A DNA stretch of 64,000 nucleotides from Lachnospira sp. (GCA_015057605.1 SVDX01000004.1:52894-116893); one strand, 5' to 3'; counted from the stretch's first letter, positions 36,258 through 45,060 are shown. Numbers and translations are program-made. Notes: generated by a model from the letters alone, not told the origin.

Positions 36258-36290
36258 TGAAAAAAGTGGAAATCGGGAGATTTCCACTTT
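36258..36290 (-). terminator. Intrinsic terminator upstream of the synthase operon
   Basis: Perfect 12-base stem (AAAGTGGAAATC, 36263-36274, with its complement 36279-36290), tetraloop, and TTTTTT on the minus strand. No open reading frame ends just before it; it closes either a small RNA or the 3' UTR of the macrodomain gene. Confidence 0.85.
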
Positions 36291-36443
36291 AAGGTTATGC
36301 TATAATCATATTCTTATTATTTTTGAAAAGGAGTTCTACAGCTGGTCATTCAATTAACCTTAGTTAATATATCCTCCTACCGTAGCTCGTTGCCTTACGG
36401 CTACAAACACCTACTATTCAGAAGGGAACCATTTCATTCAGTG
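36258..36443 (-). ncRNA. Candidate structured RNA of about 185 nt, family not recognised
   Basis: The 405-base gap between the synthase and macrodomain genes holds no convincing ORF. On the minus strand a TATAAT (36455-36450, but no good -35) precedes CAAACAC which pairs with GTGTTTG 30 bases later; then GTAGC/GCTAC around a purine-rich loop, a GGAG/CTCC pairing enclosing TTAAC/GTTAA, and finally the strong terminator at 36258-36290. Local GC content is higher than the surrounding gap. It could be an independent RNA or a structured 3' UTR. No riboswitch class was recognised. Confidence 0.4.
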
Positions 36444-36536
36444 TTTGCAATTATACCTAGAAATTCAAAAAAATTATGCTAATTCAGCATCATAATTATT
36501 GTACCACAATTTTAAATATAAAACAACAGTTCATTA

Positions 36537-37064
36537 TTAATTCATATCAATATTAATAGCAATCTCTCCCTCATACACCTTCATAGTATAATCATCAAAC
36601 AACACCCATTCTACTAAATCAAATGTCTTTGGATTTTCTTCTAAGAATCTTGCAACTGTACCCACTGCAACCTTTGCTGCCTTTTCTACAGGATAACCAT
36701 ATACACCTGTCGATATTGAAGGAAACGCTATAGTTCTTATACCATTTTCCATTGCTAATTTAAGTGAATTATAATAGCAGCTTGCAAGTAATTCTTCTTC
36801 ATTATTTGTTCCACCGTTCCATATTGGTCCGACTGTATGTATAACATATTCGCATGGCAGATTGTAGGCTTTTGTAAGCTTCGCCTCTCCAGTTTTGCAA
36901 CCATTAAGTGTTCTACATTCAGCTAATAGCTCAGGTCCTGCAGCTCTATGAATCGCACCATCCACGCCACCACCGCCGAGCAAAGAATTATTAGCAGCGT
37001 TGACAATAGCTTGGACTCCTAATGGTTTAGTTATATCGCCTCGTATTGTTTTTAGTAAGTTCAT
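36537..37064 (-). CDS. Macrodomain protein (ADP-ribose / O-acetyl-ADP-ribose binding hydrolase)
   Basis: 175 residues from ATG 37064, with GGAG 6 bases upstream (GTG 37076 is the longer reading). Macro signature complete: [35 protein letters not shown], then [22 protein letters not shown], and [12 protein letters not shown]. Resembles YmdB/MacroD-type deacylases that act on O-acetyl-ADP-ribose or remove mono-ADP-ribose from targets. It stands alone, between the possible RNA and RhuM. Confidence 0.93.
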   Translation of the reverse strand: MNLLKTIRGDITKPLGVQAIVNAANNSLLGGGGVDGAIHRAAGPELLAECRTLNGCKTGEAKLTKAYNLPCEYVIHTVGPIWNGGTNNEEELLASCYYNSLKLAMENGIRTIAFPSISTGVYGYPVEKAAKVAVGTVARFLEENPKTFDLVEWVLFDDYTMKVYEGEIAINIDMN

Positions 37065-37334
37065 TTTGGTCTCCACTATATCAATGTTTTACTTTTTCTA
37101 CGGATTCTTTGTATAATTAAACTTTTCATAACATAGATTTCTAAAACAACTCAAATCTTCTTTGTTATATTATTTAATATTTACTACAGATTAATTATAT
37201 CATGTTAAAGACCATTTATCATCATTTTTATAAACCCTTCTTTAGAAAGGATAATCACAGATGATTATTGTTAGTTACCGTTTCCCTCCTTTAGCCAAAT
37301 TTTGCTTATGTTATATCACGTCAATATGTACAAT
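37065..37334. other. AT-rich intergenic region before the macrodomain gene
   Basis: This part of the 374-base gap between rhuM and the macrodomain gene has no ORF I would trust. A small perfect inverted repeat ATAATCA/TGATTAT (37251-37268) is present. A possible macrodomain promoter with TTGAGT is weak. No known RNA motif seen. Confidence 0.5.
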
Positions 37335-37371
37335 AAAAAAGACAAAACTATCATTTAATGATAATTTTGTC
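37335..37371 (-). terminator. Intrinsic terminator of rhuM
   Basis: Stem GACAAAA (37341-37347) / TTTTGTC (37365-37371) continued inward by ATCATT/AATGAT, with TTTTTT on the minus strand. It is 68 bases beyond the rhuM stop. Confidence 0.85.
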
Positions 37372-37438
37372 CTTGTAAATTATTGTATGTCAGAATTCCC
37401 TAACAACGTCATTAATTACCGTTGATATAAGTACTATA

Positions 37439-38500
37439 CTATTTTTTATCAGACATATTTTTCGCCTGTTCTTCAAGTTCTATCATATATCTGTCATAAT
37501 CAGACATAAATAACTGATCCTGAATTATACGATATTTTTCAAATTCGGTTTCTGCATGAAGTTTTGCTTGCTCTGCACTAATCTTACCTGCATCCATTAA
37601 AATATCTGTACCATTAAATTCTAAAAAACCATCTAACCGTTTCGCCCAATCCTCCATACTCATAGGAATATGACGTTCTGCTTGCAATTCTGCATAATCA
37701 AGGTACAAAGAAACAATTCTTTCCATATAATTCATTTCTTTTTCTGTTAAATAGTTTTTAGCAATGCTTACATCTGACTTCACTATTTTCCCATGTGGGG
37801 CATTTTCCCAATATGTCAGTCCCATATGCTCTCTATTTGCATCTGCACGCTCTACAATAAGTTCAGCTGCAGTATGTCTATGCGTGGCATAGTGCATCTT
37901 ATTTTGAACTGTTTTAAAGAATAATTGCGTTGTTTTCGCATCTTTATCATAATCAAATGCAGTCGCATATAAATCCGTTATCTTCTGATAAAATTTTCTT
38001 TCTGAAAGTCTTATTTCACGAATATTTGCAAGCTGACGTTCAAAATACTCATCTGTAAACATTGTGCCTTTTTTAAGACGCTCGACATCCATTGTCCATC
38101 CCTGGATAGTATAATCTTTTACAATCTGTCCTGCCCATTTACGAAAACGTACTGCTCTATCATTTTGGACTTTAAACCCAACTGAGATTATCATTTGCAA
38201 ATTATAATGTATTACATTTCGATTAACCTGACGATTCCCTTCGGTTTGAACTATTCGGAATTTCCTAATAGTTGCTTCCTCTGTTAATTCACCATCCGAA
38301 TATATCTTCATAATATGTTCATTGATTGTAGCGGTCGTCACATCATACAATACAGCCATCATTTTTTGGGACATCCATATATTCTCATATTCATAACGAA
38401 TTTCCATACTAACTTCATCCACTCCCACAGAGGCTATGTAGGTAAGATATTCTGCTGCACTAGAACGAATTGTTATTTCTTCTTTTTTCTTTTTTGGCAT
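37439..38500 (-). CDS. rhuM: RhuM family protein
   Basis: 353 residues, close to the usual RhuM length. The family block VSMEIRYEYENIWMSQKMMAVLYDVTTATINEHIMKIYSDGEL and QVNRNVIHYNLQMIISVGFKVQNDRAVRFRKWA is unmistakable, followed by FERQLANIREIRLSERKFYQKITDLY and a C-terminal helical region. RhuM proteins were first noted in a Salmonella pathogenicity island and occur scattered in accessory DNA of many bacteria; the molecular role is not established. Starts MPKKKKEE with AAAGGAAA upstream. Likely an accessory gene at this locus. Confidence 0.93.
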   Translation of the reverse strand: MPKKKKEEITIRSSAAEYLTYIASVGVDEVSMEIRYEYENIWMSQKMMAVLYDVTTATINEHIMKIYSDGELTEEATIRKFRIVQTEGNRQVNRNVIHYNLQMIISVGFKVQNDRAVRFRKWAGQIVKDYTIQGWTMDVERLKKGTMFTDEYFERQLANIREIRLSERKFYQKITDLYATAFDYDKDAKTTQLFFKTVQNKMHYATHRHTAAELIVERADANREHMGLTYWENAPHGKIVKSDVSIAKNYLTEKEMNYMERIVSLYLDYAELQAERHIPMSMEDWAKRLDGFLEFNGTDILMDAGKISAEQAKLHAETEFEKYRIIQDQLFMSDYDRYMIELEEQAKNMSDKK

Positions 38501-38561
38501 ACAGTTTTTCCTTTCTAAAATCTATGTTAAACAATTTATTTCAGGCTAACCGTAACTAATC

Positions 38562-39941
38562 TCATCTTTCACCCATTGGAACATAGTCTCTTCTTGGCAT
38601 TACGTTTTGGTATGCAGGTCTTATTATCTTGCTTGCATTTACTAATTCTTCGATTCTGTGGGCGCTCCAGCCTGATATTCTGGCTATTGCAAATATTGGT
38701 GTATAAAGCTCCATTGGAAGGCCTAACATGCTGTATACGAAACCGCTATAAAAGTCTACATTGGCGCTCACGCCCTTGTAAATCTTGCGTTCCTTTGCTA
38801 TAAGCTCTGCTGCGATTCTCTCTACATTAGCATAAAGGTTATATTCCTTTTCCATGCCTTTTTCTATTGCCAAGGCTTCTACGTATGATTTGAACACCTT
38901 TGCTCTTGGGTCTGAAATCGAATAAATTGCATGGCCCATACCATATATAAGTCCTGATTTGTCAAATGCTTCCTTGTGTAATATCTTTTGCAGATAAAGG
39001 CTTAATTCTTCATCATCCTCCCAATTTGAAACATTTGCTTTAATGTCTTCAAACATCTTTACTACTTTTATGTTGGCGCCACCATGCTTTGGTCCTTTTA
39101 ATGAACCAAGTGAGGATACTACTGTTGAATATGTATCTGAACCTGATGAGGTTACAACGTGTGTTGTAAATGTTGAATTGTTACCACCACCATGTTCAGC
39201 GTGTAGCACTAATGCTACATCTAATATTTGTGCTTCAAGCTCTGTATATTTTTGATCTGGTCTAAGTAACCATAAAATATTCTCTGCTGTTGAAAGCTTT
39301 GGATTTGGTGCGTGTATAATAAGGCTTCCACCGCAATGATAGTGGTGATATGCCTGATAGCTATATACCGCCAAAAGTGGAAATTCCGATATGAGTTGAA
39401 GACTTTGTCTAAGTACATTTGGTATTGATATATCATCCGCCTTGTTATCATATGAATAAAGCATAAGCACGCTTCTTGCCATTGCATTCATAATATCGTG
39501 ACTTGGTTTTTTCATTATGATATCTCTTACAAAGTTTGGTGGAATACATCTGTATTTGCCCAAAATCTCGTTAAATTCTTCTAATTCCTGACTTGTTGGA
39601 AGTTCGCCAAACATAAGTAGATATGTTGCCTCCTCGAAGCCAAAGCGTTTTTCTTTTGAGAAACCTTTTATAAATTCCTGTACATCAATACCTCGATAAA
39701 ACAATTGGCCTTCGCAAGGTGTACGGCTTCCATCTTCATTTTCCTGCATTGACTGTATCTCGGATATCTCTGTTAAGCCTGTTAAAACGCCTTTTCCATT
39801 GATATCTCTAAGTCCACGCTTTACATCATATTTTTCATATAGCTTTGGATTAATGACGCTAACCTTGCTACATAGTTTTGATAATGTTTTAATCTCATGT
39901 GTTATTGCTGTAAATTCTTTTATAATAACTCCTCCATTCAA
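38562..39941 (-). CDS. gltA: Citrate synthase, Si-type (GltA family)
   Basis: Up to 459 residues. Conserved citrate synthase features: YDVKRGLRDINGKGVLTGLTEIS, LVLHAEHGGGNNSTFTTHVVTSSGSD with the first catalytic His, GSLKGPKHGGAN with the second, GMGHAIYSISDPRA, and the C-terminal SGWSAHRIEE. Makes citrate from acetyl-CoA and oxaloacetate. The start is uncertain: the frame opens at TTG 39941 without a ribosome site, while a strong GGAGGAG lies inside the frame and points to AUA at 39923 (or AUU at 39926), which also gives the N terminus expected for the family (xKEFxAIT). See findings. Confidence 0.94.
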   Translation of the reverse strand: MNGGVIIKEFTAITHEIKTLSKLCSKVSVINPKLYEKYDVKRGLRDINGKGVLTGLTEISEIQSMQENEDGSRTPCEGQLFYRGIDVQEFIKGFSKEKRFGFEEATYLLMFGELPTSQELEEFNEILGKYRCIPPNFVRDIIMKKPSHDIMNAMARSVLMLYSYDNKADDISIPNVLRQSLQLISEFPLLAVYSYQAYHHYHCGGSLIIHAPNPKLSTAENILWLLRPDQKYTELEAQILDVALVLHAEHGGGNNSTFTTHVVTSSGSDTYSTVVSSLGSLKGPKHGGANIKVVKMFEDIKANVSNWEDDEELSLYLQKILHKEAFDKSGLIYGMGHAIYSISDPRAKVFKSYVEALAIEKGMEKEYNLYANVERIAAELIAKERKIYKGVSANVDFYSGFVYSMLGLPMELYTPIFAIARISGWSAHRIEELVNASKIIRPAYQNVMPRRDYVPMGER

Positions 39942-39961
39942 AAATATCTGTTAGAGTTTAA

Positions 39962-40582
39962 TTATAACATATTTTTATGCATTTTGGCAATTGCTTTACT
40001 TTCTATACGCGAAACATAGCTTCTGCTTATTCCAAAAAGCTTTGCTATTTCTATCTGTGTCATTTCTTTTTTACCATTTAGACCATATCTTAACTTGAGT
40101 ATTTCCTTCTCTCGTTCGCTTAGTATTTCGTCCATTAGCTGATACATTTTTTTTATATCCTCGTGCATTTGTAAATGTTCAACTACATCAGGCTCATCAT
40201 TTTCAATAATGTCAAGGTAATTTATTTCATTGCCTTCTTTATCTTCGCCAACAGGTTCATACATTGACACTTCTCTTGCCTTCCGCTTTTCGCTGCGAAA
40301 ATGCATTAAAAGCTCATTATCAATACATTTTGCTGCATATGTTACAAATTTTGAACCTTTCTCTAAATCAAATGTATTAATAGCTTTAATAAGCCCTATA
40401 ACCCCAATAGAAATCAAGTCCTGCACCTCATTTTCCGTGCTACCATATTTTTTAACCATATGTGCTACTAAGCGCAGATTTCTTAATATCAATGTTTCTT
40501 TGGCATTCAGGTCACCCTCTTTGTATTTTTGAAGATAGTATTGTTCTTCTTGCAAAGTTAATGGCTTTTCAAATGTTTTCAA
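39962..40582 (-). CDS. sigK: Sporulation sigma factor SigK
   Basis: 206 residues. KPLTLQEEQYYL at the N terminus, region 2 RNLRLVAHMVKKYGSTENEVQDLISIGVIGLIKAINTFD, TYAAKCIDNELLMHFRSEKRK, EPVGEDKEGNEI (a SigK/SigE-group mark), and region 4 ILSEREKEILKLRYGLNGKKEMTQIEIAKLFGISRSYVSRIESKA. Directs late mother-cell transcription in sporulation. The start is TTG with AGGGGTG 4-6 bases upstream and no in-frame alternative until Met42. No long pro-sequence and no skin-like interruption, as in some clostridia. Confidence 0.92.
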   Translation of the reverse strand: MKTFEKPLTLQEEQYYLQKYKEGDLNAKETLILRNLRLVAHMVKKYGSTENEVQDLISIGVIGLIKAINTFDLEKGSKFVTYAAKCIDNELLMHFRSEKRKAREVSMYEPVGEDKEGNEINYLDIIENDEPDVVEHLQMHEDIKKMYQLMDEILSEREKEILKLRYGLNGKKEMTQIEIAKLFGISRSYVSRIESKAIAKMHKNML

Positions 40583-40656
40583 GAGGCACCCCTAAGCGCA
40601 TTTTTATTAGTTTATGTCGAAGGCTTATTTTAAGTGCATTTTATTTTTGTAAGGAA

Positions 40657-40684
40657 TAAAAAAAGGCTAAGCTTACGCCTAACC
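40657..40684 (-). terminator. Intrinsic terminator after the U32 peptidase gene
   Basis: Stem GGCTAAGC (40665-40672) / GCCTAACC (40677-40684) with two G-U pairs, 4-base loop, and a run of T on the minus strand. Closes the mtaB-to-U32 gene run. Confidence 0.78.
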
Positions 40685-40688
40685 TTCT

Positions 40689-41921
40689 CTATGCTTTCAC
40701 TCTTAATATATCATATTTATCTGCAGGCTTATCTAATTCAAGATACAATACCTGCTTTGGATGTGGTGCACTTTCTTGTTCTTCTCCATTTTCATCATAA
40801 ATGGCCTTTACTGTAACGGCTACATTTTCACCATTAGTCTTCATAAGCTCGATTACATCTCCAGTCATAAATTTGTTACGCTGCTCTATTCTGTATTGGC
40901 CCTTTTCATTAACATCACCAATTATTCCAAGATATGTGTATTCCTTGCAATAATCGTTGCTGTCATACACTTGTGCATCGCTTGATGGCTTACCAAAGAA
41001 GAAGCCTGTTGTATACTGTCTGTAAGTACATTTTGCAATTTCTTCCTTGTAGTAAGGAATACGGCTTCTATAGAGTGATTCATCCTTCATATAGTCGTCA
41101 ATTGCCATTCTATATGTTCTTGTAACTGTCGCAACATAAAGTGCTGTCTTCATACGACCTTCTATCTTAAAGCTGTCTATTCCAGCCTCTATAAGTTCTG
41201 GAATGTGCTCTATCATACATAAGTCCTTAGAATTGAAAATGTATGTTCCACGCTCATTTTCAAATACAGGCATATATTCGCCTGGTCTTGACTCTTCTAC
41301 TATCGAGTATTTCCAACGGCAAGGATGTGTGCATGCACCCTGGTTAGCATCTCTTCCTGTCATAAAGTTACTAAGCAAGCATCTTCCTGAATATGAAATA
41401 CACATTGCTCCATGAATAAATGTCTCTATTTCCATATCCTCAGGGATATTTGCTCTAATCTCTTTTATCTCTTCTAAAGAAAGCTCTCTACCTGTAACAA
41501 CTCTTGTTGCGCCAAGCTTATTCCAGAACTTAAATGTCTCGTAGTTTACGTTGTTTGCCTGTGTACTTATGTGAATGTCTATTTCTGGGCATATTTCCTT
41601 TGCTATAACAAATAAACCAGGATCAGATATAATAAGTCCATCTGGCTGCATTGCCTTTAACTCAAGAAAATATTCTCTTGCTTCTTTTATGTCGTTGTTG
41701 TGCGCAAGTATATTTGCTGTTACATATACTTTTTTGCCGTATTTATGAGCAAATTCAATACCTTCCTTCATATCTTCCTTTGAAAAGTTCTTTGCCTTCG
41801 CTCTTAGTGAAAATGCTTCACCGCCGATAAATACTGCATCTGCGCCAAACACAACTGCTATTTTTAATACTTCTAAGCTACTTGCTGGTATAAGTAATTC
41901 TGTGTTTCTCATTGTTATCAT
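40689..41921 (-). CDS. U32 family peptidase / RNA-hydroxylation-type protein
   Basis: 410 residues. Signature ETFIHGAMCISYSGRCLLSNFM with two of the conserved Cys and further Cys in GACTHPCRW, plus NSKDLCMIEHIPELIEAGIDSFKIEGRMK. Characterised relatives (TrhP, RlhA) hydroxylate tRNA or rRNA rather than cleave protein; an Fe-S cluster on the Cys set is likely. ATG 41921 is used; ATG 41912 (MRNTELLIPA) is equally plausible. Last gene of the run, 6 bases after the O-methyltransferase. Confidence 0.9.
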   Translation of the reverse strand: MITMRNTELLIPASSLEVLKIAVVFGADAVFIGGEAFSLRAKAKNFSKEDMKEGIEFAHKYGKKVYVTANILAHNNDIKEAREYFLELKAMQPDGLIISDPGLFVIAKEICPEIDIHISTQANNVNYETFKFWNKLGATRVVTGRELSLEEIKEIRANIPEDMEIETFIHGAMCISYSGRCLLSNFMTGRDANQGACTHPCRWKYSIVEESRPGEYMPVFENERGTYIFNSKDLCMIEHIPELIEAGIDSFKIEGRMKTALYVATVTRTYRMAIDDYMKDESLYRSRIPYYKEEIAKCTYRQYTTGFFFGKPSSDAQVYDSNDYCKEYTYLGIIGDVNEKGQYRIEQRNKFMTGDVIELMKTNGENVAVTVKAIYDENGEEQESAPHPKQVLYLELDKPADKYDILRVKA

Positions 41922-41927
41922 TCCATT

Positions 41928-42569
41928 CTAACGTCTTATGCTTAAAGTTATTCCATCACCAATTGGGATAATGGAGGTTTCAAATTCTTCCATATGTGTA
42001 AGCGTATACAAATAATCTCTCATTCTTGTATGAATGGTTCTGTTACGTCTTATCACACCATATCTTGATTCTACTATATCGCCATCCTGTAATACATTAT
42101 CTGTAATCAGCACTCCGCCCTTTTCTATAAGTCGTAGTACCTCTGGCAAGAAATGTATATACTGTCCCTTAGCGGCATCCATAAATATAAAATCATAATA
42201 TGGTTCTAAAGTAGGCAGTATATCTTGTGCATCGCCTTCTAAAAGTGTTATCTTATCTTGCTTTCCGGCTCTAACAAGATTCTTTTTTGCTACTTTTATT
42301 CTTTTGTCATAATTTTCTATTGTTGTTATTGTACAATCTTTTGGCATATATTCACTCATAAGAATAGATGAGTAACCCACTGCAGCGCCTACCTCAAGTA
42401 TTCTCTTTGGCGCTTTCATCATAATTAAGACTTTTAACAGGTTGCCCATCTCTTTTCTAATTATTGGAACGTTATCTGCAATAGCCTCCTTTTCGATTGC
42501 TTCGCAGATATCGCTCTTTTTTGTGTCTAATGAATTAATATATGCTACTATTCTTTCATTAACTATCAT
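41928..42569 (-). CDS. Class I SAM-dependent O-methyltransferase (COMT/YrrM-like)
   Basis: 213 residues. SAM motif I ILEVGAAVGYSSILMSEYM, motif for the metal-binding Asp DFIFMDAAKGQY, and TDNVLQDG with the second metal ligands, the layout of cation-dependent O-methyltransferases next to U32 genes. In Bacillus the trmR-trhP pair makes 5-methoxyuridine on tRNA: TrhP hydroxylates U34 and TrmR methylates it. The adjacency to the U32 gene supports that role here. Confidence 0.9.
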   Translation of the reverse strand: MIVNERIVAYINSLDTKKSDICEAIEKEAIADNVPIIRKEMGNLLKVLIMMKAPKRILEVGAAVGYSSILMSEYMPKDCTITTIENYDKRIKVAKKNLVRAGKQDKITLLEGDAQDILPTLEPYYDFIFMDAAKGQYIHFLPEVLRLIEKGGVLITDNVLQDGDIVESRYGVIRRNRTIHTRMRDYLYTLTHMEEFETSIIPIGDGITLSIRR

Positions 42570-42580
42570 ATTGTATTCCT

Positions 42581-42997
42581 TTATTGTTCTGCATCATTTG
42601 GTGCTTCTGTGGCTGCATTAGGGTCAATATAAAAATCACCCGAAGAAATGTGTTCTAACATTTGTGTAGGCTTCATAGAGGTATCAAGAAGATATTTGCC
42701 TGGCACTATTTCTCCATTAAAATCTGATAAAAGTGTCTGAACCTTAAATACTTCCTTATCTTCAATTAGTCCTGCATTTTTAAATATATTAGCTAATTGT
42801 GTTGATGTAACACCATCAGGTATATCTACTACTACTTCAACAACATTTTCAGTATCTGCTGCTTCTTCAACAAATACCTTGTTGCCAAATTCAAATGCCC
42901 TTCTACCAACTAAAAACAATAGAAATATAACACCGGCAACAACTATTATCTTTATACAAAGCGAAATTATTGAACCAATAATGCTATCTGCTTTCAT
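42581..42997 (-). CDS. MltG-like protein reduced to anchor and LysM-like domain
   Basis: 138 residues. One N-terminal transmembrane helix (IISLCIKIIVVAGVIFLLFLV), then VEVVVDIPDGVTSTQLANIFKNAGLI and GEIVPGKYLLDTSMKPTQMLEHISSGD, which match the extracytoplasmic LysM-like subdomain at the front of endolytic transglycosylase MltG (YceG). The catalytic domain with its Glu is missing. ATG follows AGGAGA. Its function could be peptidoglycan binding or regulation, inferred only from the domain. Confidence 0.78.
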   Translation of the reverse strand: MKADSIIGSIISLCIKIIVVAGVIFLLFLVGRRAFEFGNKVFVEEAADTENVVEVVVDIPDGVTSTQLANIFKNAGLIEDKEVFKVQTLLSDFNGEIVPGKYLLDTSMKPTQMLEHISSGDFYIDPNAATEAPNDAEQ

Positions 42998-43010
42998 AGC
43001 CTTTCTCCTA

Positions 43011-43358
43011 TCACTCTAAAAAATTTATCCCTAAGTCTAATTCCTTTACTATATCCTTGTATACAGTCTGTATCATTCTGCAAAGATTAATCTCTGCCAT
43101 CAAGAACTTATTAACTATGGTTGAATCCTCAAGATTTTTATACGCTTCGTTAAGCTTCCATGATTCCTCATACCATCTGTTAGTATCCTCTATATACATA
43201 TTCTGTATCTCAAAATTTTGCTTTCGTATGGAATTAACCATATGCATAAGCTGCGGTCTTTTCTCTAAAATTTCTTTGTACTCGTGAAATTCCCTATATT
43301 CGCGGCTATCTTTAATTGCCGCTGACAGCTTATCTGTAAGCATCCAAATATTTTCCAT
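43011..43358 (-). CDS. ylbF: YlbF/YmcA family protein
   Basis: 115 residues, mostly helical: AIKDSREYREFHEYKEILEKRPQL, MVNSIRKQNFEIQ, and the C-terminal FLMAEINLCRMIQTVYKDIVKEL, the pattern of the com_ylbF domain. In Bacillus the YlbF-YmcA-YaaT complex partners RNase Y and affects competence, sporulation and biofilm. Here it follows the RNase J gene by 9 bases, which fits an RNA-processing role. Confidence 0.85.
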   Translation of the reverse strand: MENIWMLTDKLSAAIKDSREYREFHEYKEILEKRPQLMHMVNSIRKQNFEIQNMYIEDTNRWYEESWKLNEAYKNLEDSTIVNKFLMAEINLCRMIQTVYKDIVKELDLGINFLE

Positions 43359-43367
43359 AAAACACCA

Positions 43368-45029
43368 CTACTCTACTTCTGTGATTATAGGAAGAATAAC
43401 AGGACTTCTCTTTAAATTCTTCCATAGGTAATCTGCTATACTATCCTTAACTGTTGCCTTTATTCTGCTCCAATCTGTTATATTCTTTGACTGGCATTGT
43501 TCTAAGGCATCCATAACAATTGTTCTTGTCTCTTCAATAAGAGATTCTGACTCTCTTACATACACAAAACCTCTTGTAACTATATCCGGACCAGCAAGCA
43601 AATTATTTGTATACTTTTCGAAGGTAAGTACAACAATTATTATACCATTTTCAGCAAGATTCTGACGGTCTCTAAGTACGATATTACCAACATCACCAAC
43701 GCCAAGACCATCTACAAATACAGGACCTGCCTGAACCTTTCCGGTAATTGCTCCTGACTCTTCATCTAATTCAAGCACATCACCCGTAGACATAATAAAT
43801 GTATTTTCCTTGTTAACACCCATCGCTTCCGCGATATCTCTGTTAGCCATAAGATGTCTATACTCACCATGCACAGGTATAGCATACTTTGGCTTTGTAA
43901 GCGCATATATAAGCTTTAATTCTTCTTCACAGGCATGTCCTGAAACATGAGCCTCTTGGAATATAACCTTAGCGCCCTTCATAGCAAGCTCATTGATTAC
44001 TCTTGAAACTGACTTTTCATTACCTGGTATTGGAGTTGAACTAAATACAACTAAATCTCCCGGCATAATTGTAACCTTACGGTGAAGTGATGCCGCCATT
44101 CTTGACAATGCCGCCATAGACTCACCCTGACTTCCAGTCGTAATAAGAACTATCTGTTCATCGGTATAATTCTTCATCTGTTCAGTCTCTATAAGTGTTC
44201 CATCAGGAATATTAAGGTATCCTAATTCACCTGCAACATTTATTATATTAACCATGCTTCGGCCTTCAACTACTACCTTTCTGTTGTATTTGCATGCCGA
44301 ATTGATAATCTGCTGTACTCTGTCAACATTTGATGCAAAGGTTGCTATAATAATTCTTCTTGTAGTATTTTCAGCAAATATATTATCAAATGTTCTTCCT
44401 ACTGTTCTCTCTGACATTGTAAAGCCAGTCTTTGCTGCATTAGTACTGTCTGACATAAGTGCTAATACACCCTTCTTACCAAGCTCACCAAATCTCTGTA
44501 AATCAATAGGTTCACCATATACCGGTGTATAATCAATTTTAAAGTCACCTGTATGAATAATTGTTCCTACCGGTGTATATATAGCAAACGCTGTAGCATC
44601 CGCAATACTATGATTTGTCTTAATAAATTCTACTCTAAAGTCCGAAAGAGAAATAATCTGACCAAACTTTACAACCTTTCGAGTAACTATCTCAAGCATA
44701 TTATGCTCTTTTAACTTAGCTTCAATAAGACCCATTGTAAGCTTAGTTGCATATATAGGAGCCTTAACCTCTTTCAAAACATATGGGATAGCTCCGATGT
44801 GATCTTCATGACCGTGTGTGATTACAATTCCTTTAATCTTGTCTGCATTTTCCTTCAAATATGTTATATCTGGTATAACTAAATCTATACCAAGCATTTC
44901 ATCATCTGGAAATGACAGACCGCAATCCACAACAAGAATACTGTCCTTTGTTTCAAAGACAGTCATATTCATTCCTATTTGCTCTAAACCACCTAAAGGA
45001 ATGATTCGTAATTTTGAATCATTATTCAA
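43368..45029 (-). CDS. rnj: Ribonuclease J
   Basis: 553 residues, full length. Metallo-beta-lactamase motif HGHEDHIGAIPYVL, the CASP domain with SDSTNAAKTGFTMSER, TGSQGESMAALSRMA, and PVHGEYRHLMANRDIAEAMGV, then the C-terminal domain. Endo- and 5' exoribonuclease for mRNA turnover and rRNA maturation. The start is TTG with GGAGG 9 bases upstream; the ATG a few bases further is out of frame. Member of the mtaB-to-U32 run. Confidence 0.95.
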   Translation of the reverse strand: MNNDSKLRIIPLGGLEQIGMNMTVFETKDSILVVDCGLSFPDDEMLGIDLVIPDITYLKENADKIKGIVITHGHEDHIGAIPYVLKEVKAPIYATKLTMGLIEAKLKEHNMLEIVTRKVVKFGQIISLSDFRVEFIKTNHSIADATAFAIYTPVGTIIHTGDFKIDYTPVYGEPIDLQRFGELGKKGVLALMSDSTNAAKTGFTMSERTVGRTFDNIFAENTTRRIIIATFASNVDRVQQIINSACKYNRKVVVEGRSMVNIINVAGELGYLNIPDGTLIETEQMKNYTDEQIVLITTGSQGESMAALSRMAASLHRKVTIMPGDLVVFSSTPIPGNEKSVSRVINELAMKGAKVIFQEAHVSGHACEEELKLIYALTKPKYAIPVHGEYRHLMANRDIAEAMGVNKENTFIMSTGDVLELDEESGAITGKVQAGPVFVDGLGVGDVGNIVLRDRQNLAENGIIIVVLTFEKYTNNLLAGPDIVTRGFVYVRESESLIEETRTIVMDALEQCQSKNITDWSRIKATVKDSIADYLWKNLKRSPVILPIITEVE

Positions 45030-45060
45030 AAATTAGCACCTCCAAAAATCAATATATGTA

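Noticed and set aside
37251..37268. Small inverted repeat ATAATCA/TGATTAT as an operator
   Set aside because: Seven-base arms in very AT-rich DNA without positional relation to a clear promoter.
39941..39962. Possible programmed frameshift from the minicistron into citrate synthase
   Set aside because: The minicistron ends with TAA and has no slippery heptamer; a rare start codon explains the layout more simply.
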